Positions 24,547 through 33,677 of a DNA stretch of 64,000 nt are shown here, in pieces. The DNA is from Sphingopyxis sp. MWB1 (lineage in GTDB: Bacteria > Pseudomonadota > Alphaproteobacteria > Sphingomonadales > Sphingomonadaceae). Below the pieces are notes generated by a model. It was not told the origin of the DNA, searched no databases, and saw only the letters and a program-made list of their open reading frames with translations. The translations under genes and the position numbers were made by a program. The DNA is taken from assembly GCF_000763945.1 (NCBI RefSeq), contig NZ_JQFJ01000002.1, positions 992,001 through 1,056,000 on the forward strand, in the 5' to 3' direction. Position 1 is the stretch's first letter. Each line of letters opens with the position of its first letter.

Positions 24547-25962
24547 ATGTTCGATTATTCCGATCTGATCCAGCCCGACCAGGGACAGGACGCCCGCACC
24601 ATCCATCTCGTCGATAAGCAGGGCTTTGAAGCCTGGCTCAAAACGCGCAGCCCCCGCGAACGCGCGGCGCTGGAGGCAGCGGATTTCAAGCCCGCCCCCT
24701 ATGCCCATGCGATTCTGCCCGGCGATGTGGCGGAAAGCTGGTCGGTGGTAACCAGCGTCGCCAATGTCGACAGCCTGTCGGCCTGGTGCCTCGCCAAGCT
24801 GGCCGAAAAACTGCCCGAAGGGCGCTACCGGGTGGAGGGGCGCCAGCCGGGCAAGGCGATTTTCGGCTGGATGACCGCGCAATATCGCTTTGACAGCTAT
24901 CGCAGCAAGGCGGAGCCGCGCGGCGCCCGCGTGCTGCTCACCGAAGATGTCGCGAGCATCGCCCCCGCGGTCGCCGAAGCGCGCGCGACGGCCCTAGTCC
25001 GCGATCTGGTCAACACCCCCGCCGCCGATATGGGCCCGGCCGCGCTTGAGCGCGAGGCGGAGCGGATTGCCAAGGCGTATGGCGGCCAGCTCACAGTAAC
25101 GAAGGGCGAGGCGCTGGAGCAAGGCTATCCGATGATCCACGCGGTTGGCCGCGCCGCCGCCAAACATCACGCCCCCCGCTTGATCGAGATCAGCTGGGGC
25201 AAGCAAGAACATCCGCGCATCGCGCTCGTTGGAAAGGGCGTCTGCTTTGACAGCGGCGGCCTCGACATCAAGCCTGCGGCAGGCATGCGGCTGATGAAGA
25301 AGGATATGGGCGGCGCCGCTCATATCCTTGCCCTCGCCGAACTGGTCATGGCCAGCGGCCTTCCCGTCCGTTTGCATTGTCTGGTCGGCGCGGTGGAAAA
25401 TGCCATTTCCGCCGATGCCTTTCGCCCCGGCGATGTGCTCAAAAGCCGCCTCGGCCTGACCGTCGAGATCGGCAATACCGACGCCGAAGGGCGGCTGGTG
25501 CTAGGCGATGCCCTCGCCCGCGCGGGCGAGGAAAAGCCCGAGCTGATCGTCGATTTTGCAACCTTGACCGGCGCGGCGCGCGTGGCGCTCGGCCCCGACC
25601 TTCCCGCCATGTTCGCCAATGACGATGCGCTCGCCGCCGATCTGATCGCGGGGGGCGAGCATCGCGACGATCCTGTGTGGCGCATGCCGCTGTGGGATGG
25701 CTATGCCGACCTGCTGGAAACCGACATCGCCGACCTGGGCAATGCAGGCAGTTCGGCCTTTGCCGGCTCCATCACCGCCGCGCTTTTCCTCAAGCGCTTT
25801 GTCCCCAAGGACAGCGTCTGGGCGCATTTCGACACCTTCGCCTGGCGCCCTTCGGCCCGGCCCGGCCGCCCCAAGGGCGGGGCAGCGCTGGGGCTGCGCG
25901 CGGCCTGGGCGATGCTGCAACAGCGCTATGACCGCCGCGCGCGACCGGGCGAAGCCGCTTGA
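24547..25962 (+). CDS. Leucyl aminopeptidase family protein (M17)
   Basis: Two-metal exopeptidase of 471 residues removing N-terminal residues from peptides in the cytoplasm. The catalytic half has KGVCFDSGGLDIKPAAGM around residues 226-243 and the signature NTDAEGRLVLGDAL near residue 311. Length and spacing match PepA/PepB-like enzymes of sphingomonads. It is followed after 75 bases by an NlpC/P60 gene on the same strand; both act on peptides, and co-transcription is plausible. Confidence 0.9.
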   Translation: MFDYSDLIQPDQGQDARTIHLVDKQGFEAWLKTRSPRERAALEAADFKPAPYAHAILPGDVAESWSVVTSVANVDSLSAWCLAKLAEKLPEGRYRVEGRQPGKAIFGWMTAQYRFDSYRSKAEPRGARVLLTEDVASIAPAVAEARATALVRDLVNTPAADMGPAALEREAERIAKAYGGQLTVTKGEALEQGYPMIHAVGRAAAKHHAPRLIEISWGKQEHPRIALVGKGVCFDSGGLDIKPAAGMRLMKKDMGGAAHILALAELVMASGLPVRLHCLVGAVENAISADAFRPGDVLKSRLGLTVEIGNTDAEGRLVLGDALARAGEEKPELIVDFATLTGAARVALGPDLPAMFANDDALAADLIAGGEHRDDPVWRMPLWDGYADLLETDIADLGNAGSSAFAGSITAALFLKRFVPKDSVWAHFDTFAWRPSARPGRPKGGAALGLRAAWAMLQQRYDRRARPGEAA

Positions 25963-26037
25963 TCAACCGCCATCCGCTGGTCTAATGCCGCGCGATTATC
26001 CGCTTTTTGCGGCTTATCCGATTTTACAGGACAAAAA

Positions 26038-26982
26038 GTGACAGGGGAAAAGCTCCATAATTCAACGGCTGCACCGGTTCGTATGGGGCGCCCCGGCGTC
26101 GCAGGCCAAGGGCGCGGACGTTTCGGACTGACCGGCACGTCGCAGGCCTATGACCCGCGCGTCGTCGCGATCCGCCCGGACCTCGCCGATGTGGACGTCG
26201 CGGGCGTTCATTTCGCTCCCCATTATGCGGCTCCGATGATGCGCAGCGCCATCCTGCCTTCGGCCCCGCTGCGCGCGGCTCCGGCGCTCGATGCCGAACA
26301 GACAAGCGAACTGCTGTTCGGCGAAGGCTTTGCCTTGCTCGATATTTCGGGCGGCTGGGCCTGGGGCTATTGCCTCGCCGATCACTATGTCGGCTATCTC
26401 GCGGTCGATGCGCTCGGTGCCCCCATCGCGGCAACGCATCGCGTCGCCGCGCCCGAAGCCATTCTGCACAGCGCCCCCGACGCCGCGAGCGGCGGATCGG
26501 CGGTGCTTCCGCGCGGCGCGCTGGTGATGGGCGAAGCACAGGGCGAGTGGCTTGAAACGCCCAATGGCTTTCTGCCGCTGGCAGCCCTGACCGCGCCCGA
26601 CGCGGTTGAGGATGATCCTGCCGCCATCGCCGAAGCGCTGATCGGCACCCCCTATGTCTGGGGCGGGCGCACGGCGAAAGGCATTGATTGTTCGGGCCTC
26701 GTCCAGCTTTGCTGGGCATCGGCGGGGGTTCAGCTTCCGCGCGACAGCGACCTTCAGCTTGCTGCCCTGGGTTCGGATCGCGATGTTGCGGCCGGCGATC
26801 TGGCACGCGGCGACCTCATCTTCTTCCCCGGCCATGTCGGCATCATGGGCGATGAAACGCATCTGATCCATGCCAGCCAGAAATGGATGGAGGTCAAGAG
26901 CGAGCCGCTCGCCGACGTTATCGCCCGCACCGCTGCGGAAGGCCATGATCCGCCGGTGAGCGGATATAAAAGATTGCGTTAA
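26038..26982 (+). CDS. NlpC/P60 family peptidase with SH3-like domains
   Basis: A 314-residue protein starting with GTG at 26038, with AGGA 6 bases ahead. Residues ~60-185 look like two bacterial SH3 domains (DISGGWAWGYCLADHYVGYL). The C-terminal NlpC/P60 domain has catalytic C218 in GIDCSGLVQLCW and the histidine in GHVGIM near residue 265. Such enzymes cut gamma-D-Glu-diaminoacid bonds in cell-wall peptides. No signal peptide is seen, so it probably works on recycled peptides in the cytoplasm, like YkfC. argC starts 5 bases downstream. Confidence 0.85.
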   Translation: MTGEKLHNSTAAPVRMGRPGVAGQGRGRFGLTGTSQAYDPRVVAIRPDLADVDVAGVHFAPHYAAPMMRSAILPSAPLRAAPALDAEQTSELLFGEGFALLDISGGWAWGYCLADHYVGYLAVDALGAPIAATHRVAAPEAILHSAPDAASGGSAVLPRGALVMGEAQGEWLETPNGFLPLAALTAPDAVEDDPAAIAEALIGTPYVWGGRTAKGIDCSGLVQLCWASAGVQLPRDSDLQLAALGSDRDVAAGDLARGDLIFFPGHVGIMGDETHLIHASQKWMEVKSEPLADVIARTAAEGHDPPVSGYKRLR

Positions 26983-26986
26983 ATCC

Positions 26987-27913
26987 ATGACTCACAAGAT
27001 TTTCATCGACGGCGCGGCGGGAACGACGGGCCTAGAAATTGCCGAACGGCTTGCCGGGCGCAGCGAATTTTCGCTGATCACGCTGGACGAGGCGCGCCGC
27101 AAGGATGCCGCCGCGCGGCGCGAGGCGCTGAACGCCGCCGACTTCGTCATCCTCTGCCTGCCCGACGATGCTGCGCGCGAGGCGGTGGCGATGATCGACA
27201 ATGACCGCACCCGTGTCATCGACGCATCGACCGCGCACCGCGTCGCCCCCGGCTGGGTCTATGGCCTTCCCGAAGTCAGCGGCCACGACAAGGTCGCCGC
27301 CGCGATGCGGGTGTCGAACCCCGGCTGTTATTCAACGGGCTTCATCGCCCTGCTCGCGCCGCTGGTCAGCCAGGGTCTGCTTCCTGCCGACTGGCCCTAT
27401 ATCTGTCACGCCGTCAGCGGCTATTCGGGCGGCGGCAAGGCGCTGATCGAACGGTTCGAAACCGACGGCGACATTGCCTGGCGCGGCTACGCACTCGGCT
27501 TGGGGCATAAGCATGTGCCGGAAATGCAGGAACGCTGCGGCCTGTCGCTGCCACCGCTTTTCGCGCCTGCGGTCATCCCCGCGCATCGCGGCATGATCGT
27601 CGAAATTCCGCTACCCTTGGCCGCCATGACCGGCGCTGCCACGGCCGATGCGATGCGCAGCGCCTTGGCCGCTCATTATGAAGGCAGCCCGCTGGTCGAG
27701 ATTGGCGAAACGCCCGACAGCGGCGAATTGCTGCTGCGCGTATCCGATGCGGGCGATGACCGGCTGACCCTGTTCGTATTTGCCAATGCCGATGGCAGCC
27801 AAGCGCGCCTTGCCGCGCGGCTCGACAATCTGGGCAAGGGCGCGAGCGGCGCCTGCGTGCAAAATCTGAACATCATGGCGGGACTGGACGAAACAGCGGG
27901 TCTGCGGCTGTAG
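26987..27913 (+). CDS. argC: N-acetyl-gamma-glutamyl-phosphate reductase, type 2
   Basis: NADPH-dependent reduction of N-acetyl-glutamyl-phosphate in arginine synthesis. The protein has 308 residues, the short type-2 form. The N-terminus FIDGAAGTTGLEIAERL binds the cofactor, and C114 in SNPGCYSTG is the catalytic cysteine. GHKHVPEMQ follows the usual pattern. It starts 5 bases after the NlpC/P60 gene, so they share a transcript, but no other arg gene is in the window. Confidence 0.93.
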   Translation: MTHKIFIDGAAGTTGLEIAERLAGRSEFSLITLDEARRKDAAARREALNAADFVILCLPDDAAREAVAMIDNDRTRVIDASTAHRVAPGWVYGLPEVSGHDKVAAAMRVSNPGCYSTGFIALLAPLVSQGLLPADWPYICHAVSGYSGGGKALIERFETDGDIAWRGYALGLGHKHVPEMQERCGLSLPPLFAPAVIPAHRGMIVEIPLPLAAMTGAATADAMRSALAAHYEGSPLVEIGETPDSGELLLRVSDAGDDRLTLFVFANADGSQARLAARLDNLGKGASGACVQNLNIMAGLDETAGLRL

Positions 27914-27975
27914 GATTTCTTTCCCCTAAGCGCCCGTCATCGTTGCGTTAGAAAGCTGGGTGCTCCGCCAAAGCC

Positions 27976-28191
27976 CTAATGCACCGTCCCGTGCACATCC
28001 TCGGCGGCCAGATAGGTGATCAGCCGCTCGATCTGGCGCCAGCGCGCAAAGAAAATGTGATTGCCGCGCGCCCGATATTGTTCGGCGCGCGCCGCTGCGG
28101 CGAAACCCGCTTCTTCGCCATGCTGCGCGATCAAAGCCGTCGCATCGGCGATAGCGTCCCGGTCGGCGAGAAAAGGCGCGGATAGCTGCAT
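27976..28191 (-). CDS. Small conserved-looking protein, function unknown
   Basis: A 71-residue soluble protein, MQLSAPFLADRDAIADATAL..., ending in VHGTVH. It is not a named family to me, although short sphingomonad proteins with FARWRQIERLI and a VHGTVH end look familiar. GAGGATCCC precedes the ATG at 28191. The minus-strand frame continues upstream through the next gene, but that part is its antisense shadow. It is divergent from the sugar dehydrogenase. Confidence 0.55.
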   Translation of the reverse strand: MQLSAPFLADRDAIADATALIAQHGEEAGFAAAARAEQYRARGNHIFFARWRQIERLITYLAAEDVHGTVH

Positions 28192-28353
28192 GGGATCCTC
28201 AGACAATCGGTGGTTTGCCGCCAATAACCCTCCCCCCTCACCGCGCCGTTCCCAAATGTGATGAACAAAAGGGTAAGCATAATTTCCCGGCAAGCCATCT
28301 GCCGCTCTATTCGCCCCTTTGCCGCCGCGCCGCAGCGGTGTAAGCAAGGGGCC

Positions 28354-29694
28354 ATGCGCAAGATATTGAAATATGCCGCCCTCGCCCTGTTGCTGCTCGT
28401 CATCATCGGGGGCGTCACCCTCTATATGATGGCGCGGCCCGATGTGGCGCGTTTCTCGACCGCCGAACTCAGCGGACGGGTGCCGGTGATGGCCTCGCAA
28501 AAGGTCGAAACCTTCCCGACGATCAATGTGCCAGAGGCGACAAGCTGGCCCGCGGGCACCACCCCGCGCGCGCCCGAAGGCCTCAGCGTCGCGCCCTTTG
28601 CCGCCGGGCTCGACCATCCGCGCACTATCCTCGTGCTCCCCAATGGCGATGTCCTCGCTGCCGAGGCGCAAAGCCCGCCGCGCGGCGACAGCGGCATCGA
28701 AGGCTGGGTGATGAAGAAATTGATGGGCAAGGCTGGCGCGGGCGGCACCTCGGCCAACCGCATCACCTTGCTGCGCGACACTGACGGCGATGGCAAGGCG
28801 GACGTCAAAAGCTCCTATATCACCGGGCTCAACTCGCCTTATGGCATGGCGCTGGTCGGTGACACGCTTTATGTCGCCAATACCGACGCGCTCCTCGCCT
28901 TTCCCTATGTCGCGGGCGAAACGAAAATGACCGGCAAGGCAAAGAAGGTCGCCGACCTTCCCGCCGCCGCAACCAACCGCCACTGGACCAAGAGCCTCGC
29001 GGCCGCCCCCAATGGCTGGCTTTATGTCGGTGTCGGCGCCGACAGCAATATCGCCGAAAATGGCATGCGCGCCGAATTTCGCCGCGCCGCGGTGCTCGAG
29101 GTGCGCCCCGACAGCGGCTATGTCCGCACCTTCACCGCCGGACTGCGCAACCCCGTCGGCCTCGCCTTCCACCCCACGGGCGGACGGCTCTGGACCGTGG
29201 TGAACGAACGCGACATGCTCGGCAGCGATCTTGTCCCCGATTATCTCACCGATGTGACCGAAGGCGATTTCTATGGCTGGCCCTGGTATTATTGGGGCGG
29301 CTTCATCGACCACCGCGTCCCGCCCGATACGGAAGACCGCCGCCAATATGTCAAGCGCCCCGAATATGGGCTGGGCGCGCATACCGCGCCGCTCGGCTTC
29401 ACCTTCACCCAGGGGCTGGACCTTGGCGACCGCTGGTCAAATGGCGCGCTGATCGCCCGCCATGGCTCGTGGAACCGCGAGCCCGTCGCGGGCTATGATG
29501 TGGTGTTCGTGAAATTCGGCGCCAATAGCAAACCGCTCGACGCGCTGCCCATCACCTTCCTCGACCAGTTCCTCGCGCCCGATGGCAAGACCACCCGCGG
29601 CCGCCCCGCCGATGTTCAGGTGGCAAAGGATGGCAGTGCGCTGGTCGCCGACGACACCGGCGGTGTCATCTGGCGCGTGGCGAAGGCCGACTAA
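28354..29694 (+). CDS. Membrane-anchored PQQ-type sugar/sorbosone dehydrogenase-like protein
   Basis: A 446-residue protein from the ATG at 28354. One N-terminal transmembrane helix (YAALALLLLVIIGGVTLYMM) anchors a periplasmic beta-propeller. Propeller motifs include GLDHPRTILVLPNGDVLAAE, GLRNPVGLAFHPTGG, and NERDMLGSDLVPDYLTDV, typical of soluble glucose dehydrogenase/L-sorbosone dehydrogenase relatives. Such enzymes use pyrroloquinoline quinone. Whether this one oxidises a sugar is not known; no PQQ synthesis genes are in the window. It stands alone, followed by repeats. Confidence 0.85.
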   Translation: MRKILKYAALALLLLVIIGGVTLYMMARPDVARFSTAELSGRVPVMASQKVETFPTINVPEATSWPAGTTPRAPEGLSVAPFAAGLDHPRTILVLPNGDVLAAEAQSPPRGDSGIEGWVMKKLMGKAGAGGTSANRITLLRDTDGDGKADVKSSYITGLNSPYGMALVGDTLYVANTDALLAFPYVAGETKMTGKAKKVADLPAAATNRHWTKSLAAAPNGWLYVGVGADSNIAENGMRAEFRRAAVLEVRPDSGYVRTFTAGLRNPVGLAFHPTGGRLWTVVNERDMLGSDLVPDYLTDVTEGDFYGWPWYYWGGFIDHRVPPDTEDRRQYVKRPEYGLGAHTAPLGFTFTQGLDLGDRWSNGALIARHGSWNREPVAGYDVVFVKFGANSKPLDALPITFLDQFLAPDGKTTRGRPADVQVAKDGSALVADDTGGVIWRVAKAD

Positions 29695-29737
29695 AAAGCG
29701 TCGCCCCCGCACAGGCGGGGCAATCCAGCCCCATCCT

Positions 29738-29864
29738 CGTCATTGCGGGGAGCCCCGGACCTGATCCGGAGCGACGCGGCAATCTCCAGCTATTGCCGCA
29801 CAGCGAACGGTGCGAACGGTGGCTGGGATTGCTTCCCCCGGCTTTCGCCGGGCTCGCAATGACG
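29738..29864. repeat. Palindromic repeat, family D
   Basis: CGTCATTGCG (29738-29747) and CGCAATGACG (29855-29864) are a perfect 10-base inverted repeat enclosing GCAATCTCCAGC and CGGCTTTCGCCGGG substems. A related half-copy starts at 34955 and a fragment lies near 49730-49775. It is intergenic, between the sugar dehydrogenase and the dnaN stop. Confidence 0.75.
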
Positions 29865-29880
29865 GTGAGTGGTGCGGGTC

Positions 29881-30996
29881 CTAAACCCGCATCGGCATCA
29901 GTACATAGAGCGCCGGGCTCTTCTCGCTTTCGCGGATCAGCGTCGGGGCATTGGCATCGGCCAGATGCAGTTCGACCTGATCGCTGTCGATCTGCCCCAA
30001 TATATCGCTGAGGTAGCGCGCATTAAAGCCGATCTCCATCGCCTCACTGTCATAGCCAGCGGCGAGTTCCTCGGCCGCCGTGCCATTTTCGGGGCTGGTG
30101 ACGCTCAGCGTGATGCGATCCTTGTCGAGCCCGACCTTGACCGCGCGGGTCTTTTCGCTGGCGATCGTCGACACGCGATCGACGCCCTGGAACAGGCTTT
30201 TGGGATCGACTTTCAGCAGCTTGTCATTCGCGGTCGGAATGACGCGGCTATAATCAGGGAAAGTGCCGTCGATCAGCTTCGACGTCAGCACGGCATTGCC
30301 AAGCTGAAAGCGGATCTTGCTCGCCGACAGGCTGATTTCAACATTGCCTTCGGCCTCGTCGAGCAGCTTGCGGATTTCGGCGACGCATTTGCGCGGCACG
30401 ATCACGTCGGGCATGTCGTTCGCGCCGTCGGGCCGCGTAACGGTATAGCGCGCCAGCCGGTGCCCATCGGTCGCCGCCGCCTTCAGCACCGGTCCCGTCG
30501 CATCTTCGGCGACATGGAAGAAAATGCCGTTGAGATAATAGCGCGTCTCTTCGGTCGAAATCGCAAAGCGCGTCTTGTCGATAATCTGGATCAACTCGGC
30601 AACCGGCAGTTCGAAAATGGTCGGCAGGTCGCCCTCGGCGATCACCGGGAAATCGTCGCGCGGCAAGGTGGGCAGGTTAAAGTTCGACCGCCCGGCCTTC
30701 ACCTGCATCTTGCCCTCGGCGGCGGTCAGGCTGACCTCGGCGCCTTCAGGCAGCTTGCGGGCGATTTCGAATAAGGTATGCGCCGAAACGGTGATGGTGC
30801 CCGGCGTTTCCACCTTGGCCGCGACGGTTTCGACAACCTGCAGGTCAAGGTCGGTCGCCATCAGCTTCAGGCTGCCCGCGCCATCGGCCTCGATCAGCAC
30901 GTTCGACAGGATCGGAATCGTGTTGCGCCGTTCCACCACCGACTGGACGTGGCTGAGGCTCTTCAAAAGCACTGCGCGTTCGATCGTCGCTTTCAT
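29881..30996 (-). CDS. dnaN: DNA polymerase III beta subunit (sliding clamp)
   Basis: Ring-shaped processivity clamp for DNA polymerase III. The 371 residues begin MKATIERAVLLKSLSHVQSVVERRNTIPIL in register with the family and end YVLMPMRV, the usual C-terminus. Three repeated clamp domains fill the length. No dnaA, recF or origin-like element lies nearby, so the clamp gene is detached from the oriC cluster, as in some alphaproteobacteria. It is flanked by a repeat on one side and an unknown gene on the other. Confidence 0.97.
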   Translation of the reverse strand: MKATIERAVLLKSLSHVQSVVERRNTIPILSNVLIEADGAGSLKLMATDLDLQVVETVAAKVETPGTITVSAHTLFEIARKLPEGAEVSLTAAEGKMQVKAGRSNFNLPTLPRDDFPVIAEGDLPTIFELPVAELIQIIDKTRFAISTEETRYYLNGIFFHVAEDATGPVLKAAATDGHRLARYTVTRPDGANDMPDVIVPRKCVAEIRKLLDEAEGNVEISLSASKIRFQLGNAVLTSKLIDGTFPDYSRVIPTANDKLLKVDPKSLFQGVDRVSTIASEKTRAVKVGLDKDRITLSVTSPENGTAAEELAAGYDSEAMEIGFNARYLSDILGQIDSDQVELHLADANAPTLIRESEKSPALYVLMPMRV

Positions 30997-31171
30997 TCTG
31001 TTCCGCCATCCTAAATGTTCGTGCGGGAATAGTCCCTGGACGGAGCCGACACCTTGAGCGCAGGACGCGCCCCGATTCCCTGCCCCGAAAAATGTCCACC
31101 TTCCTTAACGCACCCGCCGCGACGCGCAAGCCATGCTTGCAAATCAGCGGCTTTCGCGCGAACGAAGGGCG

Positions 31172-31681
31172 ATGCGCCGCATCCCGCTTTTCCTGTACCT
31201 CGGCCTTCTCGCCAGCGCCCTCACCCCCGCGGCGCTCCGGGCGGCCGCCCCGACGGCGCTGGGGGTCTTCGACGGCTGGGGCGCCTTTCGCGAGTCCGAA
31301 ACCCCGCGCTGCTACGCCCTTTCCAAACCCGCCGCCACCATCGGCAGCCGCAGCGAACAGGCCTTTGCCAGCATCGGTTTCTGGCCCCGCGCGCGCATTC
31401 GCGGCCAATTTTATGTGCGCCTGTCCAAGCCGCGCCGCGCCGACAGCGAGCTTCGCCTGTCGATCGGCGCGCGCCGCTTCATCCTCACCGGACAGGGCGT
31501 TCACGGCTGGGCGCGCGATCAGCGGATGGACGCCGCCATCATCGCCGCCATGCGCTCGGCCCCCAGCATGAGCATCGAGGGGCGCGGGGCCGAGGGCGGC
31601 GCCATCGCCGACACCTATCGCCTGCGCGGCGCCGCCACCGCGATCGACGCCGCCGCCCTCGGCTGCGCGCGTTTGCGCTGA
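31172..31681 (+). CDS. Secreted IalB-like protein, function unknown
   Basis: A 169-residue exported protein: a signal peptide of about 24 residues (LFLYLGLLASALTPAALRA) and a small beta-rich domain with FDGWGAFRES, RCYALSKPA, FYVRLSKP and a late ALGCARL. The pattern resembles invasion-associated locus B (IalB) proteins, with Cys in early and late positions. The ATG at 31172 follows an AAGGGCG site; codons upstream add no signal features. Despite the family name, no invasion role is implied in a free-living sphingomonad. It converges with the LysR gene. Confidence 0.6.
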   Translation: MRRIPLFLYLGLLASALTPAALRAAAPTALGVFDGWGAFRESETPRCYALSKPAATIGSRSEQAFASIGFWPRARIRGQFYVRLSKPRRADSELRLSIGARRFILTGQGVHGWARDQRMDAAIIAAMRSAPSMSIEGRGAEGGAIADTYRLRGAATAIDAAALGCARLR

Positions 31682-31693
31682 TAGGCCGGTCGT

Positions 31694-32575
31694 TCAGCTG
31701 CGGGCGATGCGCGTCAGTTCGCGCGCAAGAAAATCGAGCACAAGCCGGACGCGCGGCACATGCCGCACCCGCTCGTGCGTCAGCAGCCAAACGCCCGTAA
31801 TATCGTCGTTTCGCGGCGGCAGGCAGCGAACCAGATCCTCCTCGCGGTCGGCCAGAAAGGCGGGAAGAATGGTCAGCCCCATGCCCGCGCGCACCCCGGC
31901 GAGCAGCCCCGCAACCGAATCATATTGCATCACCACCGACTCCTCGAGCCGATATTGGCGCAGCCACGCCTGATAAGGCTCCCACAGCGCGCCGCCGCCG
32001 CCGATGAAGGGGTGGCGGGCCAGCTGTTCGCGGTTGTTCGGAATGCCGTGAAGCGCTGCATAGTCGCGGCTGCAATAGAGGGTCCAGCCGCTGTCGGCGA
32101 TACGCCGCCCGACCAGCCCGGCGCCAGCCGGCCGCTTGCTGCAGCGAATGGCGATGTCGGCCGCGCCCGCCCCCAGCTCGCGCAGTTCGTCCGATGTATC
32201 GAGCCGTATCTGGATGCCGGGATGCGCGGTACGCAGGTCGCGCAGGATCGCCGGCAGCACGGTGAGCGCGAAAATCTCCATCGCGGTCACGCTGACCACC
32301 CCGCCCGCATCGCGCGATTCCGCCCGCGCCAATTGTTCAAAGCGCGCCGCCGCATCGCGCACTCCCAACGCATTTGCGAGCATCGCCTGCCCCGGCGGAG
32401 TCAGCGCATAGCCAGCCGAACGCCGCTCGAAAAGGTGCAGCCCCACCTCCCGCTCCAGCGCGGCGACCCGGCGCGCCACCGTCGTCTGGCTGACGCGCAA
32501 CTGCCGCGCCGCCGCCAGCGTGCTCCCCGTTTCGGCAACGGCGATAAAATATTTGAGGTCATTCCAGTCGAACAT
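31694..32575 (-). CDS. LysR-family transcriptional regulator
   Basis: A 293-residue regulator. The N-terminal winged helix, FDWNDLKYFIAVAETGSTLAAARQL followed by VSQTTVARRVAALE, is a classic LysR DNA-binding domain, and the rest is a periplasmic-binding-like effector domain. The frame continues upstream past the palindrome, but the ATG at 32575 gives the canonical LysR beginning. A 22-bp inverted repeat 33 bases before its start and the divergent UrcA gene suggest it controls itself and that gene. The effector is unknown. Confidence 0.9.
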   Translation of the reverse strand: MFDWNDLKYFIAVAETGSTLAAARQLRVSQTTVARRVAALEREVGLHLFERRSAGYALTPPGQAMLANALGVRDAAARFEQLARAESRDAGGVVSVTAMEIFALTVLPAILRDLRTAHPGIQIRLDTSDELRELGAGAADIAIRCSKRPAGAGLVGRRIADSGWTLYCSRDYAALHGIPNNREQLARHPFIGGGGALWEPYQAWLRQYRLEESVVMQYDSVAGLLAGVRAGMGLTILPAFLADREEDLVRCLPPRNDDITGVWLLTHERVRHVPRVRLVLDFLARELTRIARS

Positions 32576-32607
32576 AGGCTGTTGTGCCCGATTCCCGCCG
32601 CCGCCGG

Positions 32608-32629
32608 CATTCTGCATTTTTGCAGAATG
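32608..32629. promoter_or_regulatory. Candidate LysR operator
   Basis: Perfect 9-base arms CATTCTGCA (32608-32616) and TGCAGAATG (32621-32629) around TTTT, in the intergenic region between the LysR gene and the divergent UrcA gene. LysR proteins usually bind such dyads beside their own promoter. Confidence 0.55.
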
Positions 32630-32737
32630 GGCAGCCATCATCGTTGCTCCCGGTGCAGGCGACAAGCCCCTATCTCGAAAGGGTCGGTTCTTCTCCTCCC
32701 CTCCTGATCCCTTGCGAACCGGCCGATGGAGATAAAG

Positions 32738-33064
32738 ATGCAAAAGCTGTCGCTCCTCCCCTTCCTTTTCATCAGCGCTGCCGCCTTGCCGGCGTTCGCG
32801 CAGGTTGAACCCGCAACCGAACGGCAGGCGGTAAGCTATGCCGACCTCGACCTGCGAAAGGACCAGCATGTCCGCAAGTTGGACCGGCGCATCGCCCGCA
32901 CCGCGCGCAGCCTGTGCGGCGATGCGCCCGACTATGACCTCAAGGGCAAAAATGCGGTGCGCGCCTGCCGCCGCGACGCAGCCCAGCGTGCCCGCGCGCA
33001 GGCTGCACCCATCATTGCCGCCGTCCGCCGTGCCTCCCCCGTACGCGTGACGGCGCGCGACTAA
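32738..33064 (+). CDS. UrcA family protein
   Basis: A 108-residue secreted protein: signal peptide to about residue 21 (ISAAALPAFAQ), then VSYADLDLRKDQHVRKLDRR, the core of the UrcA family. Two Cys lie at SLCGDAPDY and RACRRDAA and probably form a disulfide. UrcA proteins are common in sphingomonads and of unknown function. GGAG precedes the chosen ATG by 6 bases; an ATG 12 bases upstream is less well placed. It is divergent from the LysR regulator, which may control it. Confidence 0.85.
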   Translation: MQKLSLLPFLFISAAALPAFAQVEPATERQAVSYADLDLRKDQHVRKLDRRIARTARSLCGDAPDYDLKGKNAVRACRRDAAQRARAQAAPIIAAVRRASPVRVTARD

Positions 33065-33245
33065 GGGGCAGGACGCCTTAAGCCCCCGCCGCAAAATAGC
33101 GCGCAAGGGGCTTCTGTCCCGGCGCGGCCGACAATAGGTTGCAATTCCATACTTGCCCCCGCGCGGCGGGTGGCGCATGATCCTCCTGCCCCTTGAATCT
33201 GGCCCGGCAGAGGCCGCCAAGGGGGTGTTAGGAGAGGAATTGCAT

Positions 33246-33590
33246 ATGAACGCTGTCACTCGCTGCGACGCCGACGCCCGCGAACGGCACCGCACGCTCG
33301 ATTTCATCGGGCTTCGTGCCCATGCCACCACCGTCGGCCTGATCCAGCTTTGCGAGGAACTGCTCAACGCGGGCGTGCTCAAGCCCGAAGGGCTGGAGCG
33401 AATCAAGAACGCCATTCGCACCGAACTCACCGTATCCAACGCCCGCATTTCCAATCAGCAGGATTTCGATACGACGCTGCGGCACCGGATCGACGCGATT
33501 TTCCCGCAGGCGCCGGGCCAGCCGCCCAAGGAACATGTTGGTTCGCTGGATGAATTTGAGGATGCGCTGGGCGAATATCACGGCGCCTGA
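33246..33590 (+). CDS. Uncharacterised soluble protein
   Basis: A 114-residue mostly helical protein with a single Cys pair region (TRCDADARERH and LIQLCEEL). I do not recognise a family. GGAGAGG precedes the ATG at 33246, which gives a compact protein; the longer frame adds 31 unsupported codons. It contains STFDTTLRHRID-like helical segments and an acidic C-terminal stretch (SLDEFEDALGEY). It is followed after 87 bases by rlmN on the same strand. Confidence 0.6.
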   Translation: MNAVTRCDADARERHRTLDFIGLRAHATTVGLIQLCEELLNAGVLKPEGLERIKNAIRTELTVSNARISNQQDFDTTLRHRIDAIFPQAPGQPPKEHVGSLDEFEDALGEYHGA

Positions 33591-33608
33591 CCCCTTGGTC
33601 GCCTGATT

Positions 33609-33651
33609 GGCCCAAGCACGGAGGCGGCACGCGCGCAATTGCGCTTGGGCC
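33609..33651 (+). other. Inverted repeat between the small gene and rlmN
   Basis: GGCCCAAGC (33609-33617) and GCTTGGGCC (33643-33651) are perfect 9-base arms with a 25-base GC-rich spacer. Without a T-run it is not a classical terminator. It could attenuate transcription into rlmN or be a small repeat. Confidence 0.4.
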
Positions 33652-33677
33652 GCTTCCACCCTATATGCCCGCCCATC

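Noticed and set aside
28192-29382. Upstream part of the minus-strand frame that ends at 27976
   Set aside because: It is antisense to the sugar dehydrogenase. Only the last 71 codons, with their own ribosome-binding site, look like a gene.
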